From contig AZHQ01000006.1 of the NCBI GenBank assembly GCA_000504605.1, forward strand, positions 1-28,396: DNA of 28,396 nucleotides, in the 5' to 3' direction. Position 1 is the stretch's first letter, and the number at the start of each line of letters is the position of its first letter. Source of the stretch: an alpha proteobacterium SCGC AAA288-E13. GTDB taxonomy: Bacteria; Pseudomonadota; Alphaproteobacteria; Pelagibacterales; Pelagibacteraceae. Made by a program: the position numbers and the translations under genes. Below the pieces are notes generated by a model, which was not told the origin of the DNA, ran no database searches, and saw only the letters and a list, made by a program, of their open reading frames with translations. Below, piece by piece: positions 8,761-18,538 of the stretch.

Positions 8761-10650
8761 ATGAATTTTAAAAATTTAATGATGTGGGCAATTATAGTTT
8801 TCTTAACTATAGGTCTCTATAATATGTTTAAACATCCACAGAACATTCAGCAAAAAAATAATATATCTTTTTCAGAATTTTTAAACGAAGTTGATAACGG
8901 CAGGGTAGTACGGGTTGATATTAAAGGAAACAATATCAGCGGGGTACTTGCAAATGGAAAAAATTTTAATACTTATGCACCAAATGATCCTAATTTGGTA
9001 GAAAAATTATCAGATAAAGGAGTTGGCATAACTGCCACTCCAATAGAAGATAAAATGCCATCATTACTTGGAGTGCTTTTGTCCTGGTTTCCTATGTTGC
9101 TTTTAATTGGAGTATGGATATTTTTTATGCGTCAAATGCAAGGAGGCAAAGGTGGAGCGATGGGTTTTGGAAGATCTAAAGCAAAATTAATGAATGAACT
9201 AAAAGAAAAAATTACATTTAATGATGTTGCTGGCATTGAGGAAGCAAAAGAAGAAGTAGAAGAAGTAGTAGAATTTTTAAGAGACCCTAGAAAATTTAGA
9301 AGGCTTGGCGGAAAAATACCTAAAGGAGTGCTCGTGATAGGACCTCCGGGAACAGGAAAAACATTGTTGGCAAGAGCAATAGCAGGTGAAGCAGATGTTC
9401 CTTTTTTTACAATATCCGGATCAGATTTTGTTGAAATGTTTGTTGGAGTAGGTGCATCAAGAGTAAGAGATATGTTTGAACAAGGTAAAAAAAATTCACC
9501 ATGCATAATTTTTATAGATGAAATAGATGCTGTTGGCAGAAGCAGAGGTGCGGGATTAGGTGGAGGAAATGATGAAAGGGAACAAACGCTTAACCAATTA
9601 TTGGTAGAAATGGATGGCTTTGAAACTAATGAAGGAGTAATTATCATTGCAGCAACCAATAGACCAGATGTTTTAGATCCCGCCCTGATAAGAGCTGGTC
9701 GATTTGATAGACAAGTAGTAGTTCCATTACCAGATATAATTGGAAGAGAGAAAATTCTAAAAGTACATGCTAAAAAAATTTCATTAGGACCTAATGTAAA
9801 ATTAAGAACAATAGCTAGAGGAACTCCAGGATTTTCAGGAGCTGATTTAGCAAATTTAATTAATGAGTCTGCATTATTAGCAGCAAGAAAAAATAAAAGA
9901 ATTGTTACAATGCAAGAAATTGAAGAATCAAAAGATAAGGTAATGATGGGTGCTGAAAGAAGATCAATGGTTATGACTGAAGACGACAAAAAATTAACTG
10001 CTTATCACGAAGGAGGACATGCTATAGTTGCTTTAAACGAAAAAGCATCAGATCCTATACATAAAGCTACGATTATACCTAGAGGAAGAGCTTTAGGAGT
10101 TGTTTGGACTCTGCCAGAAAGAGACAAATACTCCTATTCAAGAGAATATTTAAAAGCAAATATATCAAAAGCAATGGGAGGAAGAATTGCAGAGGAATTA
10201 ATTTTTGGTCATGAAAAGGTTACTTCTGGAGCATCATCCGATATCCAAGTGGCTACTAAACTAGCAAAAGATATGGTGACTAGATTTGGAATGAGTACAG
10301 AACTTGGACCTCAAACATTTGGAGAAAATGAAGATGAAGTTTTTCTTGGAAGATCGATAACAAGACACCAACAAATATCGGAAGAAACTGCAAGAAAAGT
10401 GGATGAAGAAATTAAAAAAATCATTGATGCAGGTTATCAAAGAGCAAAAAAAATATTAACAGAAAAAATAGATGATTTACATAAAATAGCTAAAGCCTTA
10501 ATACTTTATGAGACATTAACTGGTGATGAAATTAAAGATTTAATATTTAATAATAAATCTCCAAAAACAAAAGAAGATCTCAAAATGGAAGAACAAGAAA
10601 AAACTTCTGCATTAGGTTCTATAGGTTTAAAACCTAAGCCTGCGCATTAA
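8761..10650 (+). CDS. ftsH: ATP-dependent zinc metalloprotease FtsH
   Basis: This is a membrane-anchored AAA+ protease of 629 aa. It has an N-terminal membrane helix (about 5-20), a periplasmic domain and a second helix (about 103-123). The AAA module has Walker A GPPGTGKT (194-201), Walker B IIFIDEID and the second region of homology '[19 protein letters not shown]'. The zinc site is HEGGH at 416-420, where most homologues read HEAGH; the metal-binding H-E-x-x-H pattern is intact. It degrades membrane and regulatory proteins, including sigma-32 in E. coli, relevant because rpoH lies downstream. ATG 8761 is chosen over an in-frame TTG at 8755. Confidence 0.96.
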   Translation: MNFKNLMMWAIIVFLTIGLYNMFKHPQNIQQKNNISFSEFLNEVDNGRVVRVDIKGNNISGVLANGKNFNTYAPNDPNLVEKLSDKGVGITATPIEDKMPSLLGVLLSWFPMLLLIGVWIFFMRQMQGGKGGAMGFGRSKAKLMNELKEKITFNDVAGIEEAKEEVEEVVEFLRDPRKFRRLGGKIPKGVLVIGPPGTGKTLLARAIAGEADVPFFTISGSDFVEMFVGVGASRVRDMFEQGKKNSPCIIFIDEIDAVGRSRGAGLGGGNDEREQTLNQLLVEMDGFETNEGVIIIAATNRPDVLDPALIRAGRFDRQVVVPLPDIIGREKILKVHAKKISLGPNVKLRTIARGTPGFSGADLANLINESALLAARKNKRIVTMQEIEESKDKVMMGAERRSMVMTEDDKKLTAYHEGGHAIVALNEKASDPIHKATIIPRGRALGVVWTLPERDKYSYSREYLKANISKAMGGRIAEELIFGHEKVTSGASSDIQVATKLAKDMVTRFGMSTELGPQTFGENEDEVFLGRSITRHQQISEETARKVDEEIKKIIDAGYQRAKKILTEKIDDLHKIAKALILYETLTGDEIKDLIFNNKSPKTKEDLKMEEQEKTSALGSIGLKPKPAH

Positions 10651-10660
10651 GTGTTCATAG

Positions 10661-11737
10661 ATGAGAGAATATTACACAAGGGCGTGTAATTTTTACCAAG
10701 GAAGTATAGCCAAGAATTTAATTTTACATAAAAAAGCCCTACCTTTAAATTCTAGAAAAGACATAGCTTTTGATCAAATAGAAATTTTTCAAAGAAAAAA
10801 AAATCAAATTGCTAAAAGTAATTTTTACTCAATTACAGAAATTAAAAATCTTGATGGTCAAATGTTACTTGAAGTAAATGAGGATATAAAAAATATAATC
10901 TTGAAAAAGCAAAGTATATTGGGATTAAAATTTGATACACCCCAAATAATGGGAGCACTCAACATAACACCAGATAGCTTTTCTGATGGAGGATTATTTT
11001 TTGAAGAAACAAAAGCATACGACCAAGTTAAATTAATGGTTGATAGCGGAGCTACAATTATAGATATTGGAGGAGAGTCAACTAGACCAGGATCGACAAC
11101 CATTGATGAAAAAGAAGAATGGAAAAGAATAGAAAACACTATTATTAAATTTAAAAAAAATTATCCAAAGGTTCTTTTATCTATAGATACAAGAAAATCT
11201 TATGTTATGAGCAAAGGCATTCAAAATGGAGTTGATATTATCAATGATGTATCAGGTTTAAATTTTGACAATAAATCGTTTAATCTTATTAATTCAAAAA
11301 AAATTCCTTTTATTTTACATCATATGCAAGGTTCTCCTAATACAATGCAGAACAACCCAACTTATGAAGATGTTTTATTGGATATTTTTGATTTTTTTGA
11401 AGAAAAAATTAATTTTTGTTTAAAGCATAATTATAAAAGAGAATTAATAGTTCTAGACCCTGGAATTGGATTTGGAAAAAATTTGGATCATAATTTAAGA
11501 CTAATTTCTAAAATTTCAATTTTTCATAGTTTGGGATGTCCAATTCTGATAGGGACTTCCAGAAAAAGATTTATAGAACATATTGTAACAAAATTTGATA
11601 CTTCCGATCGAACCGGAGGTACTTTGGCATCGGTGTTGCATGGACTTTCTCAAGGAGTTCAGATATTTAGAGTTCATAATGTTAAAGAAATTAATCAGGG
11701 AATATTAGTTTATAATAAAATTCTAAATTCAAATTAA
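10661..11737 (+). CDS. folP: Dihydropteroate synthase (long form)
   Basis: This enzyme condenses 6-hydroxymethyl-dihydropterin pyrophosphate with p-aminobenzoate to make dihydropteroate. Both family signatures are present: NITPDSFSDGG at 101-111 and 'IIDIGGESTRPGS'. The SIDTRK, DVSG, HHMQG, LDPGIGFGK and GTSRKRF motifs follow. At 358 aa it is 70-80 residues longer than E. coli FolP because of an N-terminal extension (about residues 1-90) with no recognisable domain; extended FolP forms are familiar in alphaproteobacteria. It starts 10 bp after ftsH and ends 3 bp before glmM, the ftsH-folP-glmM order common in bacteria. Confidence 0.93.
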   Translation: MREYYTRACNFYQGSIAKNLILHKKALPLNSRKDIAFDQIEIFQRKKNQIAKSNFYSITEIKNLDGQMLLEVNEDIKNIILKKQSILGLKFDTPQIMGALNITPDSFSDGGLFFEETKAYDQVKLMVDSGATIIDIGGESTRPGSTTIDEKEEWKRIENTIIKFKKNYPKVLLSIDTRKSYVMSKGIQNGVDIINDVSGLNFDNKSFNLINSKKIPFILHHMQGSPNTMQNNPTYEDVLLDIFDFFEEKINFCLKHNYKRELIVLDPGIGFGKNLDHNLRLISKISIFHSLGCPILIGTSRKRFIEHIVTKFDTSDRTGGTLASVLHGLSQGVQIFRVHNVKEINQGILVYNKILNSN

Positions 11738-11740
11738 CTA

Positions 11741-13072
11741 ATGGGAAAAAAATATTTCGGAACAGATGGTATCAGAGGTACCATCAACCAAGGCAATATT
11801 ACTGGAGAAAAATTCTTTAAGTTTGGTTTAGCATCAGCTACCTATTTTAAAAACCAAAAAAAAACCAAACAAATTGCTATAATAGCTAAAGATACAAGAT
11901 TATCTGGATATACTTTAGAGCCAGCCTTGGTATCGGGCTTAGTTGCAGGTGGAATGCATGTTTTTACACTAGGACCTTTACCAACTAATGGACTTGCAAT
12001 GTTAACAAAATCAATGAAGGCCAATATGGGTATTATGATTACCGCATCCCATAATCCTTATTACGATAATGGTCTTAAATTATTTGGGCCGGATGGTATG
12101 AAATTATCAGATCAAATAGAAAATAAAATCGAAAAGCTCATAGATGCGAAAAATACAAAACAACTTACAAATCCCAAATTGTTAGGCAGAGTTAAGAGAC
12201 TAGAAAATGGCAATGATAGGTATATTGAAATATTAAAAAAAAATTTTCCAAATAATTTTAACTTAAAGGGAACCAAAATAATTTTAGATTGTGCTAATGG
12301 TGCAGGTTATAAAGCAGCCCCTAAATTACTTAAAAATCTAGGAGCAAAAGTTGTATCAATTGGAATAAAACCCAATGGCTTTAATATTAATGATAAATGT
12401 GGATCTACCTATCCATCTAAAATTCAATCAGCTGTAAGAAAATATAAAGCTGATGTTGGCATTTCATTCGATGGTGATGCTGACAGAATTATTATGTGTG
12501 ATGAAAAGGGCAAAATTATAAACGGTGATCAAATTATTGCGATGTTAGCTTGTAGATGGAAATCAAAAAAAATTTTAAAGGGCGGTGTAATTGGAACTTT
12601 AATGTCGAACTATGGGTTAGCAAATTTTTTGAGAAAAGAAAAGATTAGGTTTTTTAGAACTAAAGTAGGAGACAGGCATGTAAAAGAAAAAATGAAAAAA
12701 TCAAATTTCAATTTGGGTGGCGAACAATCTGGTCATATAATTTTAGGAAAATTCGCAACAACCGGAGATGGTTTGATGGTTGCATTAGAGGTTCTGTTTT
12801 CATTAAGAAAAGGAAAAAAAGCTAGTCAATTACTTAATGTTTTTCGACCCCTGCCACAAATATTAGAGAACGTAATCGTAAAAGATAAAAATATAATCAA
12901 TAAAGCTAAATGTAAAAAAGCAATTAAAAAAGCAAATAAACTTATGAATGGATATGGAAGATTATTAATAAGAAAATCAGGTACAGAACCAAAGATAAGA
13001 ATCATGGGCGAATCATATGATAATAATTTAATTTTAAAATGTATAAAAATAATTAAGAGCTCGATAAAATAG
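11741..13072 (+). CDS. glmM: Phosphoglucosamine mutase
   Basis: This 443-aa member of the alpha-D-phosphohexomutase family isomerises glucosamine-6-P to glucosamine-1-P for UDP-GlcNAc and thus peptidoglycan and LPS synthesis. Visible landmarks are the GlmM N-terminus KYFGTDGIRG, the phosphoserine loop TASHNP (S103), the metal loop DGDADR, the sugar-binding loop GGEQSGHI and the C-terminal phosphate-binding RKSGTEPKIRIM. Position after folP is typical. Its TAG shares one base with the thiD GTG start (TAGTG). Confidence 0.96.
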   Translation: MGKKYFGTDGIRGTINQGNITGEKFFKFGLASATYFKNQKKTKQIAIIAKDTRLSGYTLEPALVSGLVAGGMHVFTLGPLPTNGLAMLTKSMKANMGIMITASHNPYYDNGLKLFGPDGMKLSDQIENKIEKLIDAKNTKQLTNPKLLGRVKRLENGNDRYIEILKKNFPNNFNLKGTKIILDCANGAGYKAAPKLLKNLGAKVVSIGIKPNGFNINDKCGSTYPSKIQSAVRKYKADVGISFDGDADRIIMCDEKGKIINGDQIIAMLACRWKSKKILKGGVIGTLMSNYGLANFLRKEKIRFFRTKVGDRHVKEKMKKSNFNLGGEQSGHIILGKFATTGDGLMVALEVLFSLRKGKKASQLLNVFRPLPQILENVIVKDKNIINKAKCKKAIKKANKLMNGYGRLLIRKSGTEPKIRIMGESYDNNLILKCIKIIKSSIK

Positions 13073-13884
13073 TGAAACCTAAGTCAAAAGTATTAATAAT
13101 TGCTGGCTCCGACTCTTCGGGAGGAGCTGGTATACAAGCAGACATTAAAACTGTAACAGCGCTTGGTAGCTATGCGACGACTGCTATAACCGCAATAACT
13201 GCACAAAATACTAAAGGTGTAAAAAAAATTGCCTCGATTTCCACAAAAATTGTTCAAAAACAAATAACAATGATTTTGGATGATATTGGGGCCCATGCTG
13301 TAAAAATAGGCATGCTGCATAATGCAGGCATAATAAAAAGTGTTTATAAAATTTTAAAAAAATATAAATTAAAAAATATTGTTCTTGATCCAGTAATGAT
13401 TGCTAAAGGTGGAGCAAAATTAATTAACAATAATTCAATTAAGCATTTAAAAAAACTACTTCTTCCCTTATGTACTTTAGTTACACCGAACATTCCGGAA
13501 GCAGAAGTATTAACTGGATATTCAATTTCAAGTAAAGAAGATATGATTAAGGCTGCAAAAAAAATTCTTAACATGGGATCAAAAAATGTGCTATTAAAAG
13601 GCGGCCACAGTAAAAGTAAAATGATTTTTGATATTCTAGCTACAAAAAAAAACATAAAGATTTTTAAAAAAAAAAAAATTAATACAAAAAACACCCACGG
13701 AACTGGTTGTACTTTGTCTTCTGCTATTGCCACATATTTATCTCAAAAAAAAAATGTATTTAGATCATGTAAAATTTCTCTAAGATATGTAGATAAAGCA
13801 ATCGTTTCTGCGCCAGGTTATGGGAAAGGTTTTGGACCACTGAATCATTTAGTTTCATTTAACCTAAAAAATAACAATGTCTAA
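13072..13884 (+). CDS. thiD: Hydroxymethylpyrimidine/phosphomethylpyrimidine kinase
   Basis: This 270-aa ribokinase-fold enzyme phosphorylates HMP and HMP-P in thiamine biosynthesis or salvage. It has the N-terminal AGSDSSGGAGIQADIKT motif, 'LDPVMIAKGG', 'TPNIPEAE' and the catalytic anion-hole 'NTHGTGCTLSSAIA'. GTG at 13072 is the start, overlapping the glmM stop. The gene ends 8 bp inside purA. No thiC, thiE or riboswitch is in view, so whether it serves synthesis or uptake of an HMP precursor (as proposed for SAR11) cannot be told here. Confidence 0.93.
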   Translation: MKPKSKVLIIAGSDSSGGAGIQADIKTVTALGSYATTAITAITAQNTKGVKKIASISTKIVQKQITMILDDIGAHAVKIGMLHNAGIIKSVYKILKKYKLKNIVLDPVMIAKGGAKLINNNSIKHLKKLLLPLCTLVTPNIPEAEVLTGYSISSKEDMIKAAKKILNMGSKNVLLKGGHSKSKMIFDILATKKNIKIFKKKKINTKNTHGTGCTLSSAIATYLSQKKNVFRSCKISLRYVDKAIVSAPGYGKGFGPLNHLVSFNLKNNNV

Positions 13885-15169
13885 CGTAGCTGTCATAGGT
13901 GCTCAATGGGGAGACGAGGGCAAAGGTAAAATTGTTGATTGGCTTTCAGAAAAAGCCGATGTGATTATTAGATTTCAGGGTGGTCATAATGCAGGTCACA
14001 CTCTAGTAGTTAACAATATCACTTATAAATTAAAACTATTACCATCGGGCATAATAAGAAAAAATAAAGTCTCAATTATAGGTAATGGTGTAGTTATAGA
14101 TCCTTGGGCCTTGTTAGATGAAATTGAGCAAATAGAAAATTTAGGAATAAAAATTAATGATGAAAATTTATTTATTGCAGATAATGCCACATTAATATTA
14201 CCTTTTCATAAAGAGTTAGACGAAATAAGAGAAGACTCAAAAGATACAGAAAAGATAGGCACCACAAGAAGAGGAATAGGACCAGCCTATGAAGATAAAG
14301 TTGGAAGAAGAGCAATTAGAGTTATTGATTTAGCTAATGAGAAAAATTTGTCAAATAAAATTGATACTATTTTGCTTCATCATAATTTAATAAGAAAAGG
14401 GCTAGGAAAAAAGACGGTAGACAAAGATGCTTTAATGAAAGAACTCATTAAAATTTCATCTACAATTTTGAAATTTTCCAAACCAGTATGGAAAAAAATA
14501 GCAGAATTAAAAAAAAAAAATAAAACTATACTTTTTGAAGGAGCTCAAGGTATTTTATTGGACGTTGATCATGGTACATATCCTTACGTAACTTCATCAA
14601 ATACAGTTGGAGGTGCATCATTAGTTGGTTCTGGATGCGGCCCCAACACTATTAACTATATTCTTGGGATTGTTAAAGCATACACTACCAGAGTGGGTGA
14701 AGGCCCATTTCCAACAGAATTAAAAAATGAAATAGGAAAGAAAATAGGCGAAAGAGGAAAAGAATTTGGAACAGTTACTAATAGAAAAAGAAGATGTGGT
14801 TGGTTAGACGCCGTACTAGTTAAGCAATCTTGTATTATATCTGGAATTAATGGAATAGCTTTAACAAAGATAGATGTCTTAGATGAATTTAAAGAGCTGT
14901 ATATTTGTATCGCTTACGAACTCAATGGAGAAGAAATTGATTATTTTCCAAGCGGATTACAAGATCAGATTAAAGTAAAACCAATTTATAAACGAATGGA
15001 AGGTTGGTTAAAAAATACAAAGGGTATAAAGAAGTGGGATGATCTTCCCTTAAATGCTCAAAAATATATTTTGTTTATTAAAGATTTTTGTGATGTTAAA
15101 ATATCTAGTATTTCTACAAGCCCAAGTAGAGAAGATTCAATTTTAATTGAAGATCCTTTTAAGAACTAA
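13877..15169 (+). CDS. purA: Adenylosuccinate synthetase
   Basis: This 430-aa enzyme makes adenylosuccinate from IMP, aspartate and GTP, the first committed step to AMP. It has the GTP-binding, catalytic N-terminus GAQWGDEGKGK (catalytic Asp at 13), GGHNAGHT with catalytic His41, 'GTTRRGIGPAYEDK', 'FEGAQGILLDVDHGTYPYVT' and the TRVGEGPFPTE block. It overlaps thiD by 8 bp at the 5' end. Its last 4 bp overlap convergently with rpoH, so no terminator fits between them. Length matches the family. Confidence 0.97.
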   Translation: MSNVAVIGAQWGDEGKGKIVDWLSEKADVIIRFQGGHNAGHTLVVNNITYKLKLLPSGIIRKNKVSIIGNGVVIDPWALLDEIEQIENLGIKINDENLFIADNATLILPFHKELDEIREDSKDTEKIGTTRRGIGPAYEDKVGRRAIRVIDLANEKNLSNKIDTILLHHNLIRKGLGKKTVDKDALMKELIKISSTILKFSKPVWKKIAELKKKNKTILFEGAQGILLDVDHGTYPYVTSSNTVGGASLVGSGCGPNTINYILGIVKAYTTRVGEGPFPTELKNEIGKKIGERGKEFGTVTNRKRRCGWLDAVLVKQSCIISGINGIALTKIDVLDEFKELYICIAYELNGEEIDYFPSGLQDQIKVKPIYKRMEGWLKNTKGIKKWDDLPLNAQKYILFIKDFCDVKISSISTSPSREDSILIEDPFKN

Positions 15170-16062
15170 TTAGCTGGAAGCAAATTTTTTGATTTAGCAG
15201 TATTCAACATACACTTTTGAAGTTTTTCAAAAGCTTTATTTTCTATTTGTCTGATTCTTTCTCTGCTGATTTTGTATTTCTTACTTAATTCATCTAAAGT
15301 AATCGGTTTATCGTTAAGCCTTCTCGCATAAAGAATTTCTTTTTCCCTATCATTTAAAATATGCAATGATTCTTCGAATAAATTTTGTCTTTGTTTAAAT
15401 TCTTGATTTTGAGCAACTTTCAATTCTTGATCCATGGATTTGTCGGCTAACCAATCTTGCCATTCATCTCCATCTTTCCCGACTAAATCATTTAGTGATT
15501 TTTCTTGGCCAAAAAGTCTTCTGTTCATAGATACCACTTCCTCTCCACTAACATCTAAACGATCGGCAATTTCATCTACATGCTCTTTTTTTAGATCACC
15601 TTCAGACTTTGGGGCTATTTGATTTTTCAATTTCTTTAAATTAAAAAAAAGTTTTTTTTGAGCAGAAGTTGTACCTATTTTAACTAAACTCCAAGTTCTT
15701 AAAATATATTCTTGCATAGATGCTTTGATCCACCACATAGCATAAGTTGCAAGTCTAAATCCTTTTTCTGGATTGAATTTTTTTACCGCGCGCATTAATC
15801 CAATATTTCCTTCTGATACCAATTCACCTACCGGCAAACCATAACCTCGATATCCCATAGCAATTTTTGCAACTAGCCTTAAGTGACTAGTCACAAGTTT
15901 TTCTGCTGATTTTAAATCACCTCTGTCTCTCCAGCTTTTTGCTAAAATATATTCTTCCTCAGCACCAAGCATTGGAAATTTTTTAATTTGAAGAAGATAA
16001 TTAGATAAGCCTCGTTCATCGGATAAGCTTGGCAGGTTATAGGTCGCAGATCTAGAAGTCAT
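15166..16062 (-). CDS. rpoH: RNA polymerase sigma factor RpoH (sigma-32)
   Basis: This 298-aa sigma-70-family heat-shock factor has region 2 with 'SEGNIGLMRAVKKFNPEKGFRLATYAMWWI', then the RpoH-box-like QKKLFFNLKKLK at 135-146 that distinguishes RpoH from RpoD. C-terminal region 4 contains 'KYKISRERIRQIENKAFEKL' for -35 recognition. It directs transcription of chaperone and protease genes; FtsH and HspQ, both linked to sigma-32 control in E. coli, are encoded nearby. It is transcribed towards purA and overlaps its end by 4 bp. The 49-bp gap to rluD upstream leaves little room for a long 5' thermosensor leader. Confidence 0.95.
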   Translation of the reverse strand: MTSRSATYNLPSLSDERGLSNYLLQIKKFPMLGAEEEYILAKSWRDRGDLKSAEKLVTSHLRLVAKIAMGYRGYGLPVGELVSEGNIGLMRAVKKFNPEKGFRLATYAMWWIKASMQEYILRTWSLVKIGTTSAQKKLFFNLKKLKNQIAPKSEGDLKKEHVDEIADRLDVSGEEVVSMNRRLFGQEKSLNDLVGKDGDEWQDWLADKSMDQELKVAQNQEFKQRQNLFEESLHILNDREKEILYARRLNDKPITLDELSKKYKISRERIRQIENKAFEKLQKCMLNTAKSKNLLPAN

Positions 16063-16070
16063 AATTAAAC

Positions 16071-16099
16071 TAAGTACTATTTAATAAATTTTTTGTCAA
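16071..16099 (-). promoter_or_regulatory. Possible promoter for rpoH
   Basis: On the - strand a perfect -35 TTGACA (16094-16099) is followed after 17 bp by TACTTA (16071-16076), a poor -10. Transcription would begin almost at the rpoH ATG (16062), giving a near-leaderless message. Only the -35 is convincing. Confidence 0.25.
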
Positions 16100-16111
16100 A
16101 AACAAGGCGTA

Positions 16112-17092
16112 TTATTTGCTGAGATTACTTAGTTTTTTAACTAATTTTAATAAATCTTTCGGTAATGTAACCTCAAAATGAACTTTCTTATTGTTTGATG
16201 GATGGATAAATCCAAGGGACTTTGCGTGCAAAAATTGTCTACCTATATTTTTTATCATTGAATTCAATTCTATATCTATTTTTTTAAATTTTTTATTTTT
16301 TTTTTGATACGATTTATCACCAATTACTGGGTTACCTTTATGTAACATGTGAACTCTAATTTGGTGAGTTCTTCCAGTTTCCAATTTACACTCTATTAAA
16401 CTTAAGGTTGGGATTTTATTATTTTGAAAAATTTTTAGAGTTTTATAATTTGTTACAGCTGATTTTCCTTTTGTATAACTTACTTCCATTAGTTGTCTAT
16501 TTTTATTGCTTCGAGCAATATAACTTCTAATCGTTCCTTTTGATGGTCTTAATATTCCCCATACCAAAGCTTCATATTTTCTATTTATTGTATGGTCATT
16601 AAATTGTTTTGAAAGATTAATATGAGCTTTGTCATTTTTTGCAACCACTAGGAGTCCGCTAGTATTTTTGTCTAACCTATGAACAATACCTGGTCTCAAC
16701 TCCCCGCTAATTGTAGATAAACTTTCTTTACAATAATTTAATAGCGCATTAACCAAGGTATTTTCTACATTGCCTGCACCAGGATGTACTACAAGACCAG
16801 CTGGTTTATTTACTATCATTATATCACTGTCTTCAAAGAGAATTTCTAAATCATAATCATATGGCTTGATATTGGTTTTTTTTGGTGGAGGAATTTCAAT
16901 TGTAACATTATTTTTTAAATTAATTTTTTTTGAAGGTTCATAAATAATTTTATCGTTAATTTTTACGAAACCATCAAGAATTAAATTCTTTATTCTAGTT
17001 CGGCTAATATCAGTTATTTTAAAACTAACAAAAGTATCCAAACGCTTAGTTAAATTTTGATCATTTACAAATAACTTAACGATTTTTTTCAT
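16112..17092 (-). CDS. rluD: Ribosomal large subunit pseudouridine synthase, RluD type
   Basis: This 326-aa RluA/RluD-family enzyme isomerises uridine in 23S rRNA. It has an N-terminal S4 RNA-binding domain (about residues 10-70) followed by the catalytic domain with HRLDKNTSG at 138-146, where D141 is the catalytic aspartate. 'PAGLVVHPGAG' and 'CKLETGRTHQIRVHM' are further motifs. The S4 domain and length favour RluD over RluA or RluC, though substrate position cannot be read from sequence. ATG 17092 is preferred to an in-frame GTG at 17113, which would add seven residues. Part of this gene is repeated inverted at the window end. Confidence 0.88.
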   Translation of the reverse strand: MKKIVKLFVNDQNLTKRLDTFVSFKITDISRTRIKNLILDGFVKINDKIIYEPSKKINLKNNVTIEIPPPKKTNIKPYDYDLEILFEDSDIMIVNKPAGLVVHPGAGNVENTLVNALLNYCKESLSTISGELRPGIVHRLDKNTSGLLVVAKNDKAHINLSKQFNDHTINRKYEALVWGILRPSKGTIRSYIARSNKNRQLMEVSYTKGKSAVTNYKTLKIFQNNKIPTLSLIECKLETGRTHQIRVHMLHKGNPVIGDKSYQKKNKKFKKIDIELNSMIKNIGRQFLHAKSLGFIHPSNNKKVHFEVTLPKDLLKLVKKLSNLSK

Positions 17093-17168
17093 TTTTAATT
17101 TATAATACCTCACTTACTGAAAAAAAATTTTAAAAATTAATAATACTTTAATATCACATTATCCTTGA

Positions 17169-17174
17169 TATAAT
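17169..17174 (+). promoter_or_regulatory. -10 box for tRNA-Arg
   Basis: A perfect TATAAT lies 8 bp before the tRNA-Arg 5' end. No strong -35 hexamer is seen 17 bp upstream (CTTTAA-like). It may also serve the thiolase gene that follows the tRNA by 13 bp. Confidence 0.5.
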
Positions 17175-17182
17175 AGATTTGT

Positions 17183-17260
17183 GGGCTGCTAGCTTCAATT
17201 GGATAGAGCGCTCGGCTTCGGACCGAGAGGTTGTGGGTTCGAGTCCCTCGTGGCCCACCA
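17183..17260 (+). tRNA. tRNA-Arg (anticodon TCG)
   Basis: A cloverleaf folds from GGGCTGC to the encoded CCA. The acceptor stem pairs with GTGGCCC (including G-T pairs). The D stem is GCTT/GAGC. The anticodon stem CTCGG/CCGAG encloses CTTCGGA with anticodon TCG at positions 34-36. The T loop is TTCGAGT, with one T-T mismatch in its stem. Discriminator A is followed by genome-encoded CCA. It reads CGA/CGN arginine codons. The same tRNA occurs inverted at 27835-27912. Confidence 0.95.
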
Positions 17261-17273
17261 TAAAAAAGAAATT

Positions 17274-18458
17274 ATGAAAAATGACGACGTGGTAATTACA
17301 AGTGCTTTTAGAACAGCAATTGGTTCATTAAATGGATCGCTTTCTTCAAAAAAAGCACCAGAACTTGGTTCTGCTGTAATAAAAAAATGTGTTGAGAATT
17401 CTGTACTCAAAAAAGAAGAAGTTGACATGGTATATATGGGCCAGGTTTTGACTGCCGGAGTAGGACAAAATCCAGCTAGACAAGCAGCTATTCTCGCAGA
17501 GCTTTCGAATGAAACGTCTAATACAACAGTAAATCAAGTTTGTGGCTCAGGGCTTGCATCTGTTGCTCTCGCATATAACTCTATTAAATCTGGAGATGGC
17601 AAAATAATGATTGCTGGAGGCCAGGAAAGTATGACTAATGCTCCACATTATATAAACTTTCGAAAAGGTAAAAAAATGAGCAAGGCTAAAATGCAAGATT
17701 CAATGATCATTGATGGATTATGGGATGTCTACAATCAATATCATATGGGGATGACTGCAGAAAATGTTGCTGAAAAATTTCAAATCCAAAGAGAAGAACA
17801 AGATGAATTTGCGTTTAGTTCTCAGAGAAAAGCTATCGAAGCAATAAAAGCACAAAAATTTGTGAATGAAATTATTCCTTTAAAGATAAAAGTTAAAAAG
17901 AAAGAGATTATGTTCGATAAAGATGAATATCCAAGAGAAGAATCAACAGTTGAAAAATTAGCAAGATTAAAACCAGTATTTAAAAAAGCTGGTACCGTTA
18001 CTGCGGGAAATTCATCTGGTGTCAATGATGGAGCGGCAGCAGTATGTTTAATGACAGGCGAGATGGCCAATAAAAAAAATATTGAACCTTTAGCCAAAAT
18101 TATTTCCTGGGCACAATGTGGGGTTGATCCCTCAATTATGGGAACTGGGCCTATTCCAGCAACTAAACGTGCTCTAAAAAAGGCAGGTTGGAACGAAAAT
18201 GAATTAGATTTAATAGAAGCTAATGAAGCGTTTGCAGCTCAAGCTATTGTAGTAAATAAAGAAATAGGTTGGGCAATAGATAAAGTCAATGTAAATGGTG
18301 GAGCGATCGCGCTAGGGCATCCCATAGGAGCTTCGGGAGCCAGAATACTGGTAACTCTGATACATGAAATGCAGAAACGAAAAGTTAGAAGAGGACTCGC
18401 TACCCTGTGTATAGGTGGTGGAATGGGTATAGCTATGTGCATTGAACGCAACTTTTAA
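17274..18458 (+). CDS. Acetyl-CoA acetyltransferase (thiolase)
   Basis: This 394-aa thiolase joins or splits acetoacetyl-CoA. The nucleophilic cysteine is C90 in NQVCGSG. The other catalytic loops are 'NEAFAAQ', 'NGGAIALGHPIGASGARI' (His) and the C-terminal 'CIGGGMGIA' with the second Cys. Length fits the PhaA/AtoB type. Whether it works in synthesis (acetoacetyl-CoA supply) or breakdown is undetermined, as no partner gene lies beside it. ATG 17274 is taken as start; the open frame continues upstream into the tRNA, which is fortuitous. It follows tRNA-Arg by 13 bp. Confidence 0.93.
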   Translation: MKNDDVVITSAFRTAIGSLNGSLSSKKAPELGSAVIKKCVENSVLKKEEVDMVYMGQVLTAGVGQNPARQAAILAELSNETSNTTVNQVCGSGLASVALAYNSIKSGDGKIMIAGGQESMTNAPHYINFRKGKKMSKAKMQDSMIIDGLWDVYNQYHMGMTAENVAEKFQIQREEQDEFAFSSQRKAIEAIKAQKFVNEIIPLKIKVKKKEIMFDKDEYPREESTVEKLARLKPVFKKAGTVTAGNSSGVNDGAAAVCLMTGEMANKKNIEPLAKIISWAQCGVDPSIMGTGPIPATKRALKKAGWNENELDLIEANEAFAAQAIVVNKEIGWAIDKVNVNGGAIALGHPIGASGARILVTLIHEMQKRKVRRGLATLCIGGGMGIAMCIERNF

Positions 18459-18538
18459 AACAATCACTATTTGCGCTTAAATTTCATTTAATTTTATAAA
18501 CTGATTCTTTAAGAAATCTGGTGTAGGATTAATGTGAT

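Larger units (their letters stand above)
16700..17719. repeat. Left arm of ~1.02-kb inverted duplication
   Basis: This stretch (N-terminal part of rluD, tRNA-Arg, first 148 codons of the thiolase) reappears as its reverse complement at 27376-28396. Coordinates sum to 45095 up to a poly-A run, where the right copy has one extra base. The stretches compared are otherwise identical. Genes here are intact, so this is the original locus. Confidence 0.95.

Noticed and set aside
9132..9989. Long open frame (285 codons) on the strand opposite ftsH
   Set aside because: It mirrors the highly conserved ftsH coding sequence and encodes a Ser/Pro/Ile-rich product with no domain; a shadow frame.
17199..17273. 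Extended thiolase start inside tRNA-Arg
   Set aside because: The extra 25 codons are translated tRNA sequence; the family N-terminus (VVITSAFRTAIG) begins right after ATG 17274.
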